Origin: Tranzscheliella williamsii
Taxonomy: Eukaryota > Basidiomycota > Ustilaginomycetes > Ustilaginales > Ustilaginaceae
Direction of reading: 5' to 3'
Length of the DNA: 64,000 nt
Assembly: GCA_023212725.1 (NCBI GenBank)
Contig: JALBYF010000001.1
Coordinates: 62,001-126,000, forward strand
Shown in pieces: positions 40,410 to 51,589 of this stretch (its first letter is position 1; each line of letters begins with the position of its first letter). The notes beneath the pieces were generated by a model that saw only the letters and a list, made by a program, of their open reading frames with translations, was not told the DNA's origin and searched no databases. Both the position numbers and the translations under genes were made by a program.

Positions 40410-41690
40410 TTACTTGCTTTCAGCGTCTTGGTTGTCGCCTTCTTGAAGGCTCATCTGGATCGCTCGAGCGATCGCTTCGTCTTCGTCCATCTCCTCGTCG
40501 TCATCGCCTTCCGAGTGGCCGGCAACAACCGCGCGGCGCGTATCCGAAGACTCTGCCGTGGCCATATCCACGTCTTCATCCTTGGTCTGTGAGCTTGCGC
40601 CCGCCTGCGAGAGCGCAAGGGCCCTTTGTAGCATGGCGTCCTCTGACTCGTCATCCGCATTTTGACCTTCACCTGTAATCGGTTCGGCGCCCTGAGGTAC
40701 CATGGATCCACTGCCGGCGAGACCAGAGCCGCCTGTGGCGGTGCCTGACGCAGTTCCTGTCTCGGAGCCTTCCGAGACCGTCGGAAGCGAAGGAGCCTGT
40801 GATCCCGAGTGGCCCTCGCTCGCATTCTGTCGGGCCTGTTCCTCCTCCAACGACAGTCGTAGCGCCTACGATGTTTGAACAATGCCAAGGTCAGAAAAGC
40901 GTCTATACAGACAAAGCAGGCTGGTCTAATGCACTTACCATAGCCAATTCGGGGTCCATGCTTGGGTCTACTCCAAATTCGAACTGGTTGCCGCCTCCAC
41001 CGCTGCTGCCCGATGGCCCAGCACCGGAGTCTCCGCCCTCTTCTTGAAGCACAGGAGAGCTGAGGATAATATCAGACAAAAGCTGCGGCCCTGCCGGGAT
41101 GCTGAGCAAGTGACTGCGATGTAGCGAGAGCCGTATAATCGTCATCAGTCATAACTCTAGTGGCTTACCAATGTGGCCGTATGTACTCACCTGTTCTCGC
41201 TACTGTTGACCGCCTCGATGAACTTGGAAAGCTTGTCTTCGTTCTCCGCATCCTCGCCAAAGCTGATGATATCTACCGCGATGTTGTTCTTTTTGAGCTT
41301 CTTGCCTAGCTTCACAAGCTCTTCCTCCGACTGAGCGACGGGCGAGCCGACAAAAACCACGACTCTTTGCCTCTGGTTTTTGTTCTGCCGGTGCTTAAGG
41401 GCCAGGGAGGCTACGTTGATTCCAGTGGCGATATCGGCATTCCCAGCAATCTTGGTTCGATGCAAAGCGCTCAGAACCTTGCCAATGTCTTGCGTCAGTG
41501 TTACCAGGACCTCCGGGCTCTTGGCAGCCATCGTCATAAGGCCAACCTCGCTCTCAGGATTTGAGTTAGTCTTGGCATCAAAGATCATGCTGACTGCGTC
41601 CGACTGGGCTTCCCATCTAGTCGGTGTATAGTCACCATTCCGCATCCACTCGGAATTGTCGAGCACTAGCATTGTCGCTTCTAACACCAT
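40410..41690 (-). CDS. RPN10: 26S proteasome ubiquitin receptor Rpn10
   Basis: Three exons, 41690-41191, 41113-40939 and 40865-40410, encode 376 residues; introns of 77 and 73 bases are GT-AG and keep the frame. The start MVLEATMLVLDNSEWMRNGD matches the family exactly. Residues 1-190 form the VWA domain that docks on the proteasome base and lid (MTMAAKSPEVLVTLTQDIGK, RVVVFVGSPV, VDIISFGEDAENEDKL, SHLLSIPAGPQLLSDIILSSP). Three ubiquitin-interacting motifs follow: ALRLSLEEEQAR (about 226-237), AMLQRALALSQAG (about 302-314) and EAIARAIQMSLQEG (about 355-368). Budding yeast Rpn10 has one such motif, so this longer form resembles animal and other basidiomycete proteins. Acidic Ser/Gly-rich linkers separate the motifs. 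It is divergent from CAF1. Confidence 0.96.
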
Positions 41691-42224
41691 CTTGTCGCCT
41701 AACGAGCAGGTCGCTGCCGTGTGAGATGTTTGAACAAACCGATGAGGATCGCAACGAGAAGAAGCGCGAGAGTATCCTGGCACGAAACGTTGGCCAAAGT
41801 GATGAGGTCCCTGCGGGATGCTCTGGAGAGATTTCAAATTGAAGACTGATGATGATGATGTTCGGGGTGTTAGCGGCCCAACAGCGCTTGCGTGTCTCTT
41901 TTGGCTCTGCCAACTGCGAAAGTGGAGTCGGAGACGCGATCTTGCTACTGCCCGACATATGACTGAAATGAGGCGTGAATTCGGGAAGCGGGAGTTGTCT
42001 ACAGAGGCTGGCGCGCCAATCGATCACCATTCGGCCGCTAGAATTGCAAGTTAAGGATCCAACCACCCCACACAAACACTTCGTCTAGTCTTGTCCCTTC
42101 ATCGTATACACTCCCGCTATCACACCGCAACACAGATTCTGTAGGACGGCAAGGCCTTTCAGCAGGATCAGCGCAGACCCGATCTCTGGCAGCCAGATCT
42201 CTCCACTACGAGGCGTGGCCCGAC
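41691..42224. promoter_or_regulatory. Shared divergent promoter of RPN10 and CAF1
   Basis: These 534 bases separate two opposite start codons, so both promoters must lie here or overlap the leaders. No clear proteasome-associated control element (GGTGGCAAA) is present; GGACGGCAAGG at about 42144 is only a loose match. Confidence 0.4.
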
Positions 42225-43476
42225 ATGGCTGGAAGAATACGAGAGGTATGGTCCGACAATGTCGAGATGGAGATGGCCTTACTCCGAGAAACGGTCGAGA
42301 AATACCCATATGTTGCAATGGTGAGTACACGGCATCATCCAGCATGTCTGCACTCCTTTGGAGCCTTGAGTGCTGAGACCGTGCCTAATCTCATTCGGCT
42401 TGGCTTTCCGACCTTCGACAGGACACCGAGTTTCCCGGCATTGTGGCTAGACCAATAGGTACATTCAAGGGCTCCTCGGACTACCATTATCAGACACTCA
42501 GATGCAACGTCGACCTGCTCAAGCTCATTCAACTCGGTATCACTCTCTGCGACGAGAATGGCAACCTTCCACCCGAGGTTTGTACATGGCAGTTCAACTT
42601 CAGGTTTAGCATCAAGTAAGTTGTATGCCACGGCAAGGCTTTGTGCAGGTAGTAACACCACAGCTGACACAGGTATTTGCCGGCATCTTGACACAGCGAC
42701 GACATGTGTGCTCCCGATTCTCTTGACTTGCTTACCAAAGCTGGTCTCGACTTTGATCGGCACGAAAAAATAGGCATTGATGTCGAACACTTTGGCGAAC
42801 TCTTAATCACGTCTGGACTTGCTCTCTTCGACGATGTGAAATGGGTTTCGTTCCATAGGTGAGTTTCTACAATGTCTTGATGGTCGCAAGGGTCTAGGCG
42901 ATGCCTCTCAAGGCGGGTTTTACTGACACTGCCTACTTGTGCTTAACTCATGTGCATCTCTTGGACGCGCCTTCTAGCGGCTACGATTTCGGATATCTGC
43001 TCAAAGTGGTAACGTGCAGTCCACTACCAGCTCAAGAGGCTGACTTTTTCGCACTGCTGCGAGTATGGTTCCCCTGCATTTATGATATCAAGTTCTTGAT
43101 GAGGAGCTGCAAGACTCTGAAGGGAGGTTTGCAGGATGTTGCCGACGATCTGCAAGTAAGCCGCATCGGCCAGCAGCATCAAGCAGGTAGCGACAGCTTG
43201 TTAACGGCAACGACATTCTTCAAGATGCGACAAAAATACTTTGATGGGGCGATTGACGACTCGAAATATCTAGGCTGCCTCTACGGATTTTCGTCCAGCT
43301 CGTCGCATGTCAACGGCATGGTGCATTACAATCAGGGCCGGCCCGCATCCATCCAGAATTTCCACGATGCGTCCTCTGTCCCACGTTCAGTGTCTGGAGG
43401 CTACTCAGCAGGAGGTTACGGCTCCAACTTTGGTAGCCCCTTCAAGTCCGCGCTCGGCGCAAGCGCAGATCGCTGA
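42225..43476 (+). CDS. CAF1: CCR4-NOT deadenylase subunit Caf1/Pop2
   Basis: Four exons, 42225-42320, 42422-42615, 42697-42858 and 42978-43476, encode 316 residues, with GT-AG introns of 101, 81 and 119 bases. The enzyme removes poly(A) tails from mRNA in the CCR4-NOT complex. The DEDDh nuclease is complete: D33 and E35 in DTEFPG, D154 in SGYDFGYL, and H218 and D223 in [16 protein letters not shown]. Other family blocks are [41 protein letters not shown] and [17 protein letters not shown]. The last 45 residues are a Ser/Gly/Asn-rich tail. The start ATG lies directly ahead of the conserved IREVW block. Exons 3 and 4 meet inside the HSGYDF motif, which fixes that splice site. Confidence 0.96.
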
Positions 43477-43736
43477 GCTATCTGACCGACGATGCGCATT
43501 TCTGCCGCCAACCTGTATTACTACTGTAAACTAGTCCTTCTTCGCAACCATGGCTCATGCAGCCCTCTGCTGCCATCTCAACTGCTACCGCACCTGAATG
43601 GATGGTGTGCACACGTCTGCCTGGTGAGACTTGTATGCCAAGAGGACTGTTTCCGACTACTGGTGGTACAAAGAGATGCGGCTGTGGAGATGCGCGGCCA
43701 TATGAACGGGCTAGGGCGGATCGAAAATCGTAAAGC

Positions 43737-44507
43737 TCAGTCGAAAGCCTCCTCGGCGGATTGTCGCACAAGCCTGCGGACCTGTGTGGACAAAGACGGA
43801 AACGAACCCGAGGGTGTGCAAAGACGCCGCAAGTGGTGTCAGTGTCCGTGTGCAGCGGGAAATGGCCGCTTGGGCTGGGCTCGGAAGCGTGACTGACCTT
43901 CTTCTTGTAGCCGGTAATATCTTCTCGTACTTGCTTGGCAGCATCGATGTTGGCGGGAGAGTCGGTGTTGGGGACATCGGCAGATAGAAGGCTGATCACA
44001 GAGATGAGCTGTGGCAGGAAGGAGCAAGCACATCAAACCGTGTCAGCGAGAAGAGACCATGCAAGCAGCCGGTGAGGTGGCGGTCGAAGCACGCCAAGAC
44101 AAGCATAGCCAGACGCAACTGGGAGCGGCTTGTCCACTTACAATTGATTCGACGGTATGAACAGGAAGCCATCTTTCACTGGCGTCCTCGTAGCCGTATT
44201 CGTCCTTGCCCGGCGCATGCAGGATGGAGATGCAGACAGTGCCATCGGCGTAAATGTTGGGATGCCACATGGGTGTGATAAACTTCATCTTGGGCGGGAG
44301 TAGCGGATACTCGGAAGGGAATATCAACTCGGCGCGAAGGAAGCCTCCTTCGTAAAGGGTGTCATTGGGCCCGATGATCATGATCTCCCATTCGAAGAGA
44401 TTGCTTTCATCCTTGAGACCCGCACTGAAGCCATCGACCGGCCTCTTTCGCAACTCTGTGAGCTGGCGCTTAAGCAGCAGGGTATTGCCGGAAGGAGAAG
44501 AAGTCAT
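43737..44507 (-). CDS. E2 ubiquitin-conjugating enzyme, UBE2G1 / fission yeast Ubc15 type
   Basis: Three exons, 44507-44142, 44008-43898 and 43781-43737, encode 173 residues; the last exon is only 45 bases and gives VRRLVRQSAEEAFD before the stop. Introns of 133 and 116 bases are GT-AG. The UBC fold is complete: LLKRQLTELRKRPVDGFSAG, the MWHPNIYADGTVCISILH block with catalytic C92, and the acidic-loop insertion APGKDEYGYEDASERW, which marks the Ubc7/UBE2G class. PANIDAAKQVRED fits UBE2G1 better than UBE2G2. Members act with ERAD or cullin ligases on Lys48 chains. The start is MTSSPSG at 44507; a longer open frame to 44534 has no earlier ATG. It converges on CAF1 and diverges from APC1. Confidence 0.94.
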
Positions 44508-45343
44508 TAGCACAGTTGTTGCGTGGCGTTGCAACGAGCTAGGGTGACGAATCTTCTATCGTCGAAGCGCCAAGGCTGCTGAAGAAAAAGAGCCGAAAGG
44601 AAGCGCAGACGCGGCCAAATTTGACTGAGACTTGCAGCAACGCCAAGGTTCGATGCAGACCAAGGAGCGCAGGTGTGAGCGTCGCAGAGAAGAAGAGCCA
44701 GTAAGTGAACGTGAATGGATAGGCAGTGAGGGCCGAGAGAAGCGAGTCAAGCGGGAAGGATGAGGGAGGCCAAAGTGGAGGAGGAAGAAGCTAACGTCAC
44801 AGTCACAGTCACAGTAAGTGAATGAGTGTGAGTGAGTTTAAGGGTGAGTGAAAGACCGCACAAGTTGTGATTCTGACACGCGCAAGCAAGACTGCGCTTG
44901 CTTTTCAACGTTTTGCGCAGTAAAGCCGTCCAGACGCCACAGTAGCCGTCCATCACCGCGGTTGTGCACTGCCGCTCCGAGGCCCGTTATTTGTACTGGT
45001 CTAGAGCGTAGCGTTGGTTCTGTTGCACCTTCGTGTGTCGCCATTAGCGCCGAAGCCTGGCCGTGCAGCTGACATGCATGAGTTGAAGTAGTGTGTTCGA
45101 TACATGGTGGGCAAACAAGATAGTGATACGAGAAGGCTGTTAAATCTCTCTCCTCATGTGTTGAACTGTGTTAGAGTTAAAAAGTCGCGTACCCGTCGCG
45201 GGGGAAGATGCAACCAACGCTCTTCCGATACACTCATAGCACACAGACCGCGATATCACGTAGCACATCGTATCAGATCGTATCACATCTACGCCGGCGG
45301 CCTCGATCCGCGCTCGTCGTGGTCTGATGCTTTCGTCTGCAGG
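44508..45343. promoter_or_regulatory. Divergent region between the E2 gene and APC1, with a GTGAGTGA/TCACAG repeat
   Basis: No gene is present. At 44795-44852 the plus strand reads a run of CACAGT units followed by GTGAGTGAGT-type units. Similar short motifs recur upstream of CDC24 and of the SHB17-thymidylate synthase gene. Confidence 0.45.
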
Positions 45344-48300
45344 ATGGCTGCACCACCCTCGACGGCTCAGCAGATATGTCAAAAACTAGAGCGCACTGCT
45401 CGCCCTACGCAGGCGGTCCTCGACCACACGCTCGATGCGGAGCCTTCCGCCATCTTACTCCGCTTGCGCAAGCTCCGTGCACGCTCTAGCAACGTCTCGT
45501 ATGGTACATTTAGATGTCAGGAGAATGCATATAAGCAGGCGCAACGAATCAATGCTGGCGACAGCGAGGAGGAGCTATGCTGGCAAGACCGATCCCTCAT
45601 ATGGACACGAGGAGTTACTCTTCTCCGTTCTTTCACCTTTCCCGACCCCATTCTCCAGGCATTCTGGACCTCCTTCGAGGTTACCCCCACAGACTACATA
45701 GAAGTTGCTCCGGGCAGGCTGCGTTCGCCCCGCGGCTCCAGCCGGATAGAGAAAGCCCTCTGCGTCTTCTTCGAGCAGGCTATCCATATTCATTTTCCTA
45801 GGCGAGGCGAGCAAATCGAAATGGATCTCCCATTCCGCTTCGCTCGCGCCTTTCCCGCCCCTGTCGGCTTCATGGTGCAGCGTCAGGTCGAGTCTGAAGA
45901 CGAGCGCATTGCCATCCGGCTACAGAAGCGTCACTCGTATGCATCCGACCACCATGAACAGGCGACCGACGGCTACCCCTTCCCAAACCTCGGTAGCCAA
46001 CCACAAGAGGCGACGCTCAATCAGGACCCGCTTGACTACCACCACGATCCCACATTCCAGGAGCCCTCGAACATCCTTCCTATGGTCTTCTATTTACGAA
46101 GGTCCTTTGATGATCTAGTTCCCGTAGATCGCTATCCTCAGCTGTCTAATACAATGGCATCTCTCGGCGAGCCTTCGTACATGACCCACGGACCTGCATC
46201 GCCCTTCAGCGAGATTGACGAATCCATTGTCTTTGTCTCCACTGGGTCTGATCATTCCTTTCCGCATATCGTTGTCACCGCAAACCGGAAAACGTCATCC
46301 ATCAACATATATACTTTCGCCGCATCCCCTAACCGATTTGAAGCGTCTAACACGCTGCTCTCTTCTCCTCGAACGTTAGCGTCGCGGCACAAGGCCGGCT
46401 ACACCAAACCAGCAACGTCCTATGCCAAAGCAGAAGAGACAGCAAAGGAGTCGACCGAACCGCGCGTAGATCTCGATTCCCCTGCCTTGGACACGTCCGT
46501 TGGCAGGAATGGGCATGCTGGTGGGCTGGGCAAGGGGTTTCCGCCCGCCACTCGGCGATCCAGTAGGCTGGAGCTGGAGAGACGCGCCAGTGGTCTGGCT
46601 TCTGCAGCCATGGGTCGTGATCCCAGCGGCCGCAGCAGGCGCATCAGTGCAATGCACTCTGGAAATACGGATCGTCGAGCGACGAGTCGAATCGAAGACG
46701 TCACAAATCAAGCGCGAGACAGGACAATTGGCAACATCTCGCATACCGTTGATGGCCTTCTTCTACAGGGCCAGCCCTATTCGCACGAGGCTCTGATGGA
46801 GGAGTTGGGCCCAGCTAGTACCAGCATCAGGATGAGTGCCTCGCAGAGTACCGCAGCAAGATTGCGGCGGAGTTCTCAGGCTGCGGCTCGCACACCCTAC
46901 AGCGCACCCCGGAATCCGAACAGGCAGGCCTCTTCCATAGTCAGGGGTCGGCCATCTGTTAACCTTTCGCGGTTGGAACTGGCCGAACTCGAAAAGAGCG
47001 GTCGTACCCCGTCGGGTATAACTGCCGGCAACAGCCGGCACGATCTTGGGCAAGCAGACCACCCAGACAAAACAGTATCCTTTGCACGAGACGAAGAGAT
47101 TGACTTGTCAGAAGTTGCGGAGCTTGAAGGGTTCGCACGCAGCTTTGCTTGCGTTTCGCTCTTGGAAAAGATCGAGTTGAACCTCCCCTTATCGCACAAG
47201 GAAATTGACGGCCTCACTGTAACTGCAACAACATTCACATCTATTGCAAACGATGCTCTTTTCATCTTCATCACGGTACCCGGCATAAACCAGACCTTTT
47301 GCCGTCGTCTTGGCTACGAGCATATTCCGTCGGCAGGTCTACCGCGGAAGTTGCCGGTTGCGCGACACTCCAGCAGGACCGTAGGCTCAGCCACCGTCCT
47401 TACATCGAAGCTAGCTCTAGTCAAGGCGCTGTCGCCCTCTTCACACGAGGTTGTGACAATGAACTCGGATGGAGATCTGTTCCTGCACTTCGGACCGCCT
47501 TCGTCAGCTACGGCAAGCCTAAATATCGGCAAATGGGCTTCTTATGTGAACACCACGGAGGATTCTGAGCCTATTACCAGCATGCATGTCGACCGTCTGG
47601 AGGCTCAAGCAGGTAGGCTTACCGTCTCTTCGAACGGTGGCAAGCAACGCTACCATTTGGACCTAGATTTCCAACCCAAGTGCGCGGATACAGATACTGT
47701 CTTATACACTTTTGCACATACCTTACCTCAAGCTCTTGCCGATCGTGTCAGACTAGCCTGGCTCAAGGAACGCTATTTTTCGGACGGTGGGAGCACAAAG
47801 GAGGGTGTGCCAGATCAGGACTGGAGCTCCCTACAAGCAGCACTTTTTGGACTGCGCCCAGAGGTTGGTAAATCAAGCGATTCCGCAATTTCAGAATTGG
47901 CATGTTCTGCAGCCCATATGATTCATGGCGGTGATAGCCTCCTTGCAGATCTCGCGCCGTTGACTCCCTTCCGTCGCCTTCCGCAACAAAGCACAGCAGC
48001 GCTACACACTGAGAGACAGGAAGCTGCCCAAATACTGCTCGTTCTTCACGGTTTGGCCGAAGAACAGCACTTGGACACCACCACGCATACTACTTTCCTC
48101 CCACGGCTGATAGAGCTGATTGTGGGCTTCGCACAAAGCAGATGCATGCCATCATGGGCTGACTCCTGGACCCGCAGATATCCAGTAGATGTCGAAAGGA
48201 TGCCGACAGGTCCAGCAGAGAAGGTGGAAACATATCTACAGGAACCTCAGTACCACCCTCCGCCGGATATCTATTCAGTACTCGGCAGTCTTGTCTCAGG

Positions 48301-51300
48301 TTATGGCTCCAGCGCGTCGACGCTCACTAGCTTGATCGGTCCAGACCTGCGCAATCTCTCTGCGACATTTCCGACCTTTAATGCCATCCTCTCCATCTAT
48401 TCGGCGTTCTGTGGCGACGATGGCCAGAAAGCAGTGATTCTTGTATCGAAGATGCTCGAAACAAGCCTGGATCTGGAGTGGTTGCAGAAGCTCCCCTTTG
48501 CTGTCGCACTGCCGCTCTTTGAGGCCTTGCGGATATGCCAAATGGATCCACCAGCTGGACAGAGCCCTGCATTCTACCATATGGTGCAGAGGGTCGACCT
48601 CGTGCTCAACCAGACTCTCATAAAGAGTCAGAACCGGCTCGAACTGACCCAAAAAATCCCGAGCTCCTTCACACGGACCCTGCCGGACTGGGCATCATTG
48701 GACCCGATCTGTGCACAACTATTCAATCGCGACTTCCGCTTGACAGACGTGGTCAATATGCTCAGGACCACAGAGGTCAATACCACATACATTCCCGAAG
48801 GAGATAACCAGACCGAGACTGCCATTTCCGAGCAGCACCAGGCGGCTGTTGCAGCTATAGGAGAGCGAACCACAGCTCTTCCGTTAGGCCGAGGGATGCT
48901 CTTTATGGCCTCACGCCCCTTTTCTCCGACATCAAAATGGCACATCCCTTCTCTCTGTCTGTCGGTCAAGGTACAACCGCGAGGTGTGACTATCGAACCT
49001 GACACAAAGTCTGACTCTGCAGGGCTCGAATGGGCTGATTTTCACAATGGCGTCGCTTCAATCCTAGAACTCAACGTCCCAGCGGATCAGAAGATGGATT
49101 CCAAGTGGATATTTGCGCATCTAGGAGAACAAGTCACGTCCAAGCACGCAGGCTTCCTGTTTGGCCTGGGGTTGTTGAAGCATCTACCTGCCTTGACGCC
49201 AGTGCACGTTTTTCGCTACCTCAAAATGCGGAACAATATTCTCACCATCGGGTTCTTACTCGGTATGGCGGCTTCTACTGTAGGCACGGCAGACCCAACA
49301 GCGAGACACCTGATTGGCATGCAGCTCGTAGCTTTTCTGCCGCCCAGCTCTGCACCGCTGAACCTCTCAATGATCACTCAAACTGCCGGTTTGCTAGCGA
49401 TGGGCCTTGTTTTCCTCGGCAGCTACCATCGCTGGACCGCCAAGCGCATGCTTGATCAGATCGGAGCTTCAGAATCACCTTCGCCATATATACAACCACA
49501 GCATCGAGAGGCCTACTCGCTTGCTGCAGGCCTCTCCCTCGGCTTGGTGTATCTTGGCAAAGGCCGCGTGGATGGCATGAAAAGCTTGCCAGATAAAAAA
49601 GTCATTGCACAGCTAGTCCAGCTTATTCAAGGCCGCTACGGCGGCAGCCAAGCGCGTGGAACAGGGCCCATGAACAACGAAAACTATGTGGATGTCGACC
49701 TGAATCTGACCTCAACGTCGGCTAGTCTAGCACTCGGCTTGATCTTTTTGCGGAGCAGTCGCCAGGATATTGCCGATGTTCTCGCGCCTGCTCGCACCTT
49801 CGCCGAGCTCGACACTATCAGGCCCGATGTGCTGTTTATGCATGTCCTTAGTCGGCATCTGATCCTCTGGGATCTGATTTCCCCTACGAGCGACTGGATG
49901 GCTAGTACTCTACCATCATGGATGCAGGAGAGCCTGCGATCGGGCGAGGCCCTACCTGAATCGGCTCAACTGGCTTATATCAACATGAGGGCAGCAGCTG
50001 GCTTTGTGATTGGCCTCAAGTATGCCGGATCCAATGATCAAAGCGCCCGCGATTGCCTTTGGCGTCAGCTTGAGAAGCTGGAGAAGGAATCCAACATCAA
50101 AACGATCTCCTTTTTTTCGAGGATCCGGAGGACAGCAGTGCAAGCAGCACTTGACCAAGTCACCATAGCACTTAGTATGGTCATGTCGGGAAGCGGAGAC
50201 GTCGACATTCTGCGTTTCCTCCGTAGAGCCCACGGTGACACGGATGCTAATATCTGTTATGGAACGCATATGGCGACGCACATGGCTTTAGGTTTGTTGT
50301 TCCTGGGCGGTGGTCGGTTCACGTTAGGCACGTCGGACGTTGCAGTGGCAGCTCTGATCATCTCCTTCCTTCCTCCATGGCCGAGGTCGAGCAGCGACAA
50401 CCGAGCGCATCTTCAGGCTTTCCGCCATCTGTGGACTCTCGCTGTTGAGCCCAGGCTGCTCATAGCGACCGACATTGACACAAACGAAGTAGCTTGCCTA
50501 CCGATCAAGATTCAAAGCGGTGATGGAGGGGAGGGCCACAAGGGAAGGAAGTTCACGCCATTGCTCCTGCCCAGGTTCCCGGAAGTCGGCACGATAAAAA
50601 CTGCTACTTCACGATACTGGCCGTCCTCTCTGGATCTGCCGAAACGCAAGGTCGGGGCAGAGCCGGTTACAACGTCACAGGTGCTCTATGTCAAGCGCAA
50701 AACCGGCCATCTGAACTACACTGCGGACCCTTATGGAAGTAGGAGTATCTTCTCACGCACGCATGGGATGGCTCCTGCGGATCTGGCAGGCATGGCAACA
50801 GGCTTGGTCGGACCTAGCGCTGAAGAACTGCGCGAACTGCTAAATGGTTTTGTGACACCTGGCAAATGGAACGAACTGGTCAGGATCCTTTCCAGTGGCA
50901 CCCAGGCCGCTCTGTCGGGCTCACAGGAGGACACAGGTCTTGCCCTTTTGCGACTGTTGACGATGGAGTGTATGATCATGGACAAGACCTATATGCTACC
51001 GTCCTATCTAGAGCTCGCCAGGCTCTACCACGCGGATCTCTCGGGTTCTGGGGAGTGCTTCCGACACTATCCGGCCATCAAATTCGCGGATGAATTTTAC
51101 AGCGCTCACTTCCATCGCCACTTTGTGAATCCGGAAGGTGCAGAGACGCCGGTGCCTCTTGTGCAGCTCGGCCTTCTCATCTCGCTCAAGGCTCGTTTGC
51201 AGGCTCGGGCTGAGCGCCTGTTCGGCGACAGCGTTGCACTGCGCCACGTAATTTGCCAGCATCTGACGAGCGAGGAGGCAGACGTGGGTTCGTTGGTCGA

Positions 51301-51589
51301 CCGGATCAGAGAGAAGCCAGGACCAAATCTTCACGACCTTTGCCTCATCCTAGCAGCCAGCGACGTGCCCGACGTCACGGTCATGCGTGACCTGGCCAGC
51401 TGCATGCGGACTACGATCGCTGCTGAGCTCAACCAGGCAGCCGAAGGCAGTCAGACCGGCGGTGGCAATAAGGACCGCAGAGCCGTCGTAGAGAGACTGC
51501 GGTCAATATCCAAGCTGGCCTTCAATGGCGCAAGTCATGGCCCCTGGACTCGATACATCTTAGATGAGATCGTCAGTAGCTTGACATAA
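45344..51589 (+). CDS. APC1: Anaphase-promoting complex subunit 1
   Basis: A single exon of 2081 residues if the ATG at 45344 is used; an in-frame ATG at 45104 would add 80 residues that look non-coding. Apc1 is the largest scaffold of the APC/C ubiquitin ligase that drives mitotic exit. The N-terminal half is the beta-propeller region with Ser/Arg-rich disordered inserts (about residues 340-570) that are likely phosphorylation segments. The proteasome/cyclosome repeats are plain from about residue 1280 to 1660: TIGFLLGMAAS, LAMGLVFLGSYHR, SLAAGLSLGLVYLGKGR, SASLALGLIFLRSS, AAGFVIGLKYAGS and HMALGLLFLGGGR. The conserved DTIRPDVLFMHVLSRHLILW block lies among them. The C-terminal lobe ends before a TAA at 51587. 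No internal stop or frameshift was found. Confidence 0.94.
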   Translation: MAAPPSTAQQICQKLERTARPTQAVLDHTLDAEPSAILLRLRKLRARSSNVSYGTFRCQENAYKQAQRINAGDSEEELCWQDRSLIWTRGVTLLRSFTFPDPILQAFWTSFEVTPTDYIEVAPGRLRSPRGSSRIEKALCVFFEQAIHIHFPRRGEQIEMDLPFRFARAFPAPVGFMVQRQVESEDERIAIRLQKRHSYASDHHEQATDGYPFPNLGSQPQEATLNQDPLDYHHDPTFQEPSNILPMVFYLRRSFDDLVPVDRYPQLSNTMASLGEPSYMTHGPASPFSEIDESIVFVSTGSDHSFPHIVVTANRKTSSINIYTFAASPNRFEASNTLLSSPRTLASRHKAGYTKPATSYAKAEETAKESTEPRVDLDSPALDTSVGRNGHAGGLGKGFPPATRRSSRLELERRASGLASAAMGRDPSGRSRRISAMHSGNTDRRATSRIEDVTNQARDRTIGNISHTVDGLLLQGQPYSHEALMEELGPASTSIRMSASQSTAARLRRSSQAAARTPYSAPRNPNRQASSIVRGRPSVNLSRLELAELEKSGRTPSGITAGNSRHDLGQADHPDKTVSFARDEEIDLSEVAELEGFARSFACVSLLEKIELNLPLSHKEIDGLTVTATTFTSIANDALFIFITVPGINQTFCRRLGYEHIPSAGLPRKLPVARHSSRTVGSATVLTSKLALVKALSPSSHEVVTMNSDGDLFLHFGPPSSATASLNIGKWASYVNTTEDSEPITSMHVDRLEAQAGRLTVSSNGGKQRYHLDLDFQPKCADTDTVLYTFAHTLPQALADRVRLAWLKERYFSDGGSTKEGVPDQDWSSLQAALFGLRPEVGKSSDSAISELACSAAHMIHGGDSLLADLAPLTPFRRLPQQSTAALHTERQEAAQILLVLHGLAEEQHLDTTTHTTFLPRLIELIVGFAQSRCMPSWADSWTRRYPVDVERMPTGPAEKVETYLQEPQYHPPPDIYSVLGSLVSGYGSSASTLTSLIGPDLRNLSATFPTFNAILSIYSAFCGDDGQKAVILVSKMLETSLDLEWLQKLPFAVALPLFEALRICQMDPPAGQSPAFYHMVQRVDLVLNQTLIKSQNRLELTQKIPSSFTRTLPDWASLDPICAQLFNRDFRLTDVVNMLRTTEVNTTYIPEGDNQTETAISEQHQAAVAAIGERTTALPLGRGMLFMASRPFSPTSKWHIPSLCLSVKVQPRGVTIEPDTKSDSAGLEWADFHNGVASILELNVPADQKMDSKWIFAHLGEQVTSKHAGFLFGLGLLKHLPALTPVHVFRYLKMRNNILTIGFLLGMAASTVGTADPTARHLIGMQLVAFLPPSSAPLNLSMITQTAGLLAMGLVFLGSYHRWTAKRMLDQIGASESPSPYIQPQHREAYSLAAGLSLGLVYLGKGRVDGMKSLPDKKVIAQLVQLIQGRYGGSQARGTGPMNNENYVDVDLNLTSTSASLALGLIFLRSSRQDIADVLAPARTFAELDTIRPDVLFMHVLSRHLILWDLISPTSDWMASTLPSWMQESLRSGEALPESAQLAYINMRAAAGFVIGLKYAGSNDQSARDCLWRQLEKLEKESNIKTISFFSRIRRTAVQAALDQVTIALSMVMSGSGDVDILRFLRRAHGDTDANICYGTHMATHMALGLLFLGGGRFTLGTSDVAVAALIISFLPPWPRSSSDNRAHLQAFRHLWTLAVEPRLLIATDIDTNEVACLPIKIQSGDGGEGHKGRKFTPLLLPRFPEVGTIKTATSRYWPSSLDLPKRKVGAEPVTTSQVLYVKRKTGHLNYTADPYGSRSIFSRTHGMAPADLAGMATGLVGPSAEELRELLNGFVTPGKWNELVRILSSGTQAALSGSQEDTGLALLRLLTMECMIMDKTYMLPSYLELARLYHADLSGSGECFRHYPAIKFADEFYSAHFHRHFVNPEGAETPVPLVQLGLLISLKARLQARAERLFGDSVALRHVICQHLTSEEADVGSLVDRIREKPGPNLHDLCLILAASDVPDVTVMRDLASCMRTTIAAELNQAAEGSQTGGGNKDRRAVVERLRSISKLAFNGASHGPWTRYILDEIVSSLT

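Noticed and set aside
45104..45343. 80-residue N-terminal extension of APC1 from the ATG at 45104
   Set aside because: The stretch has no coding character and would extend into the divergent promoter; MAAPPSTAQQ at 45344 is more plausible.
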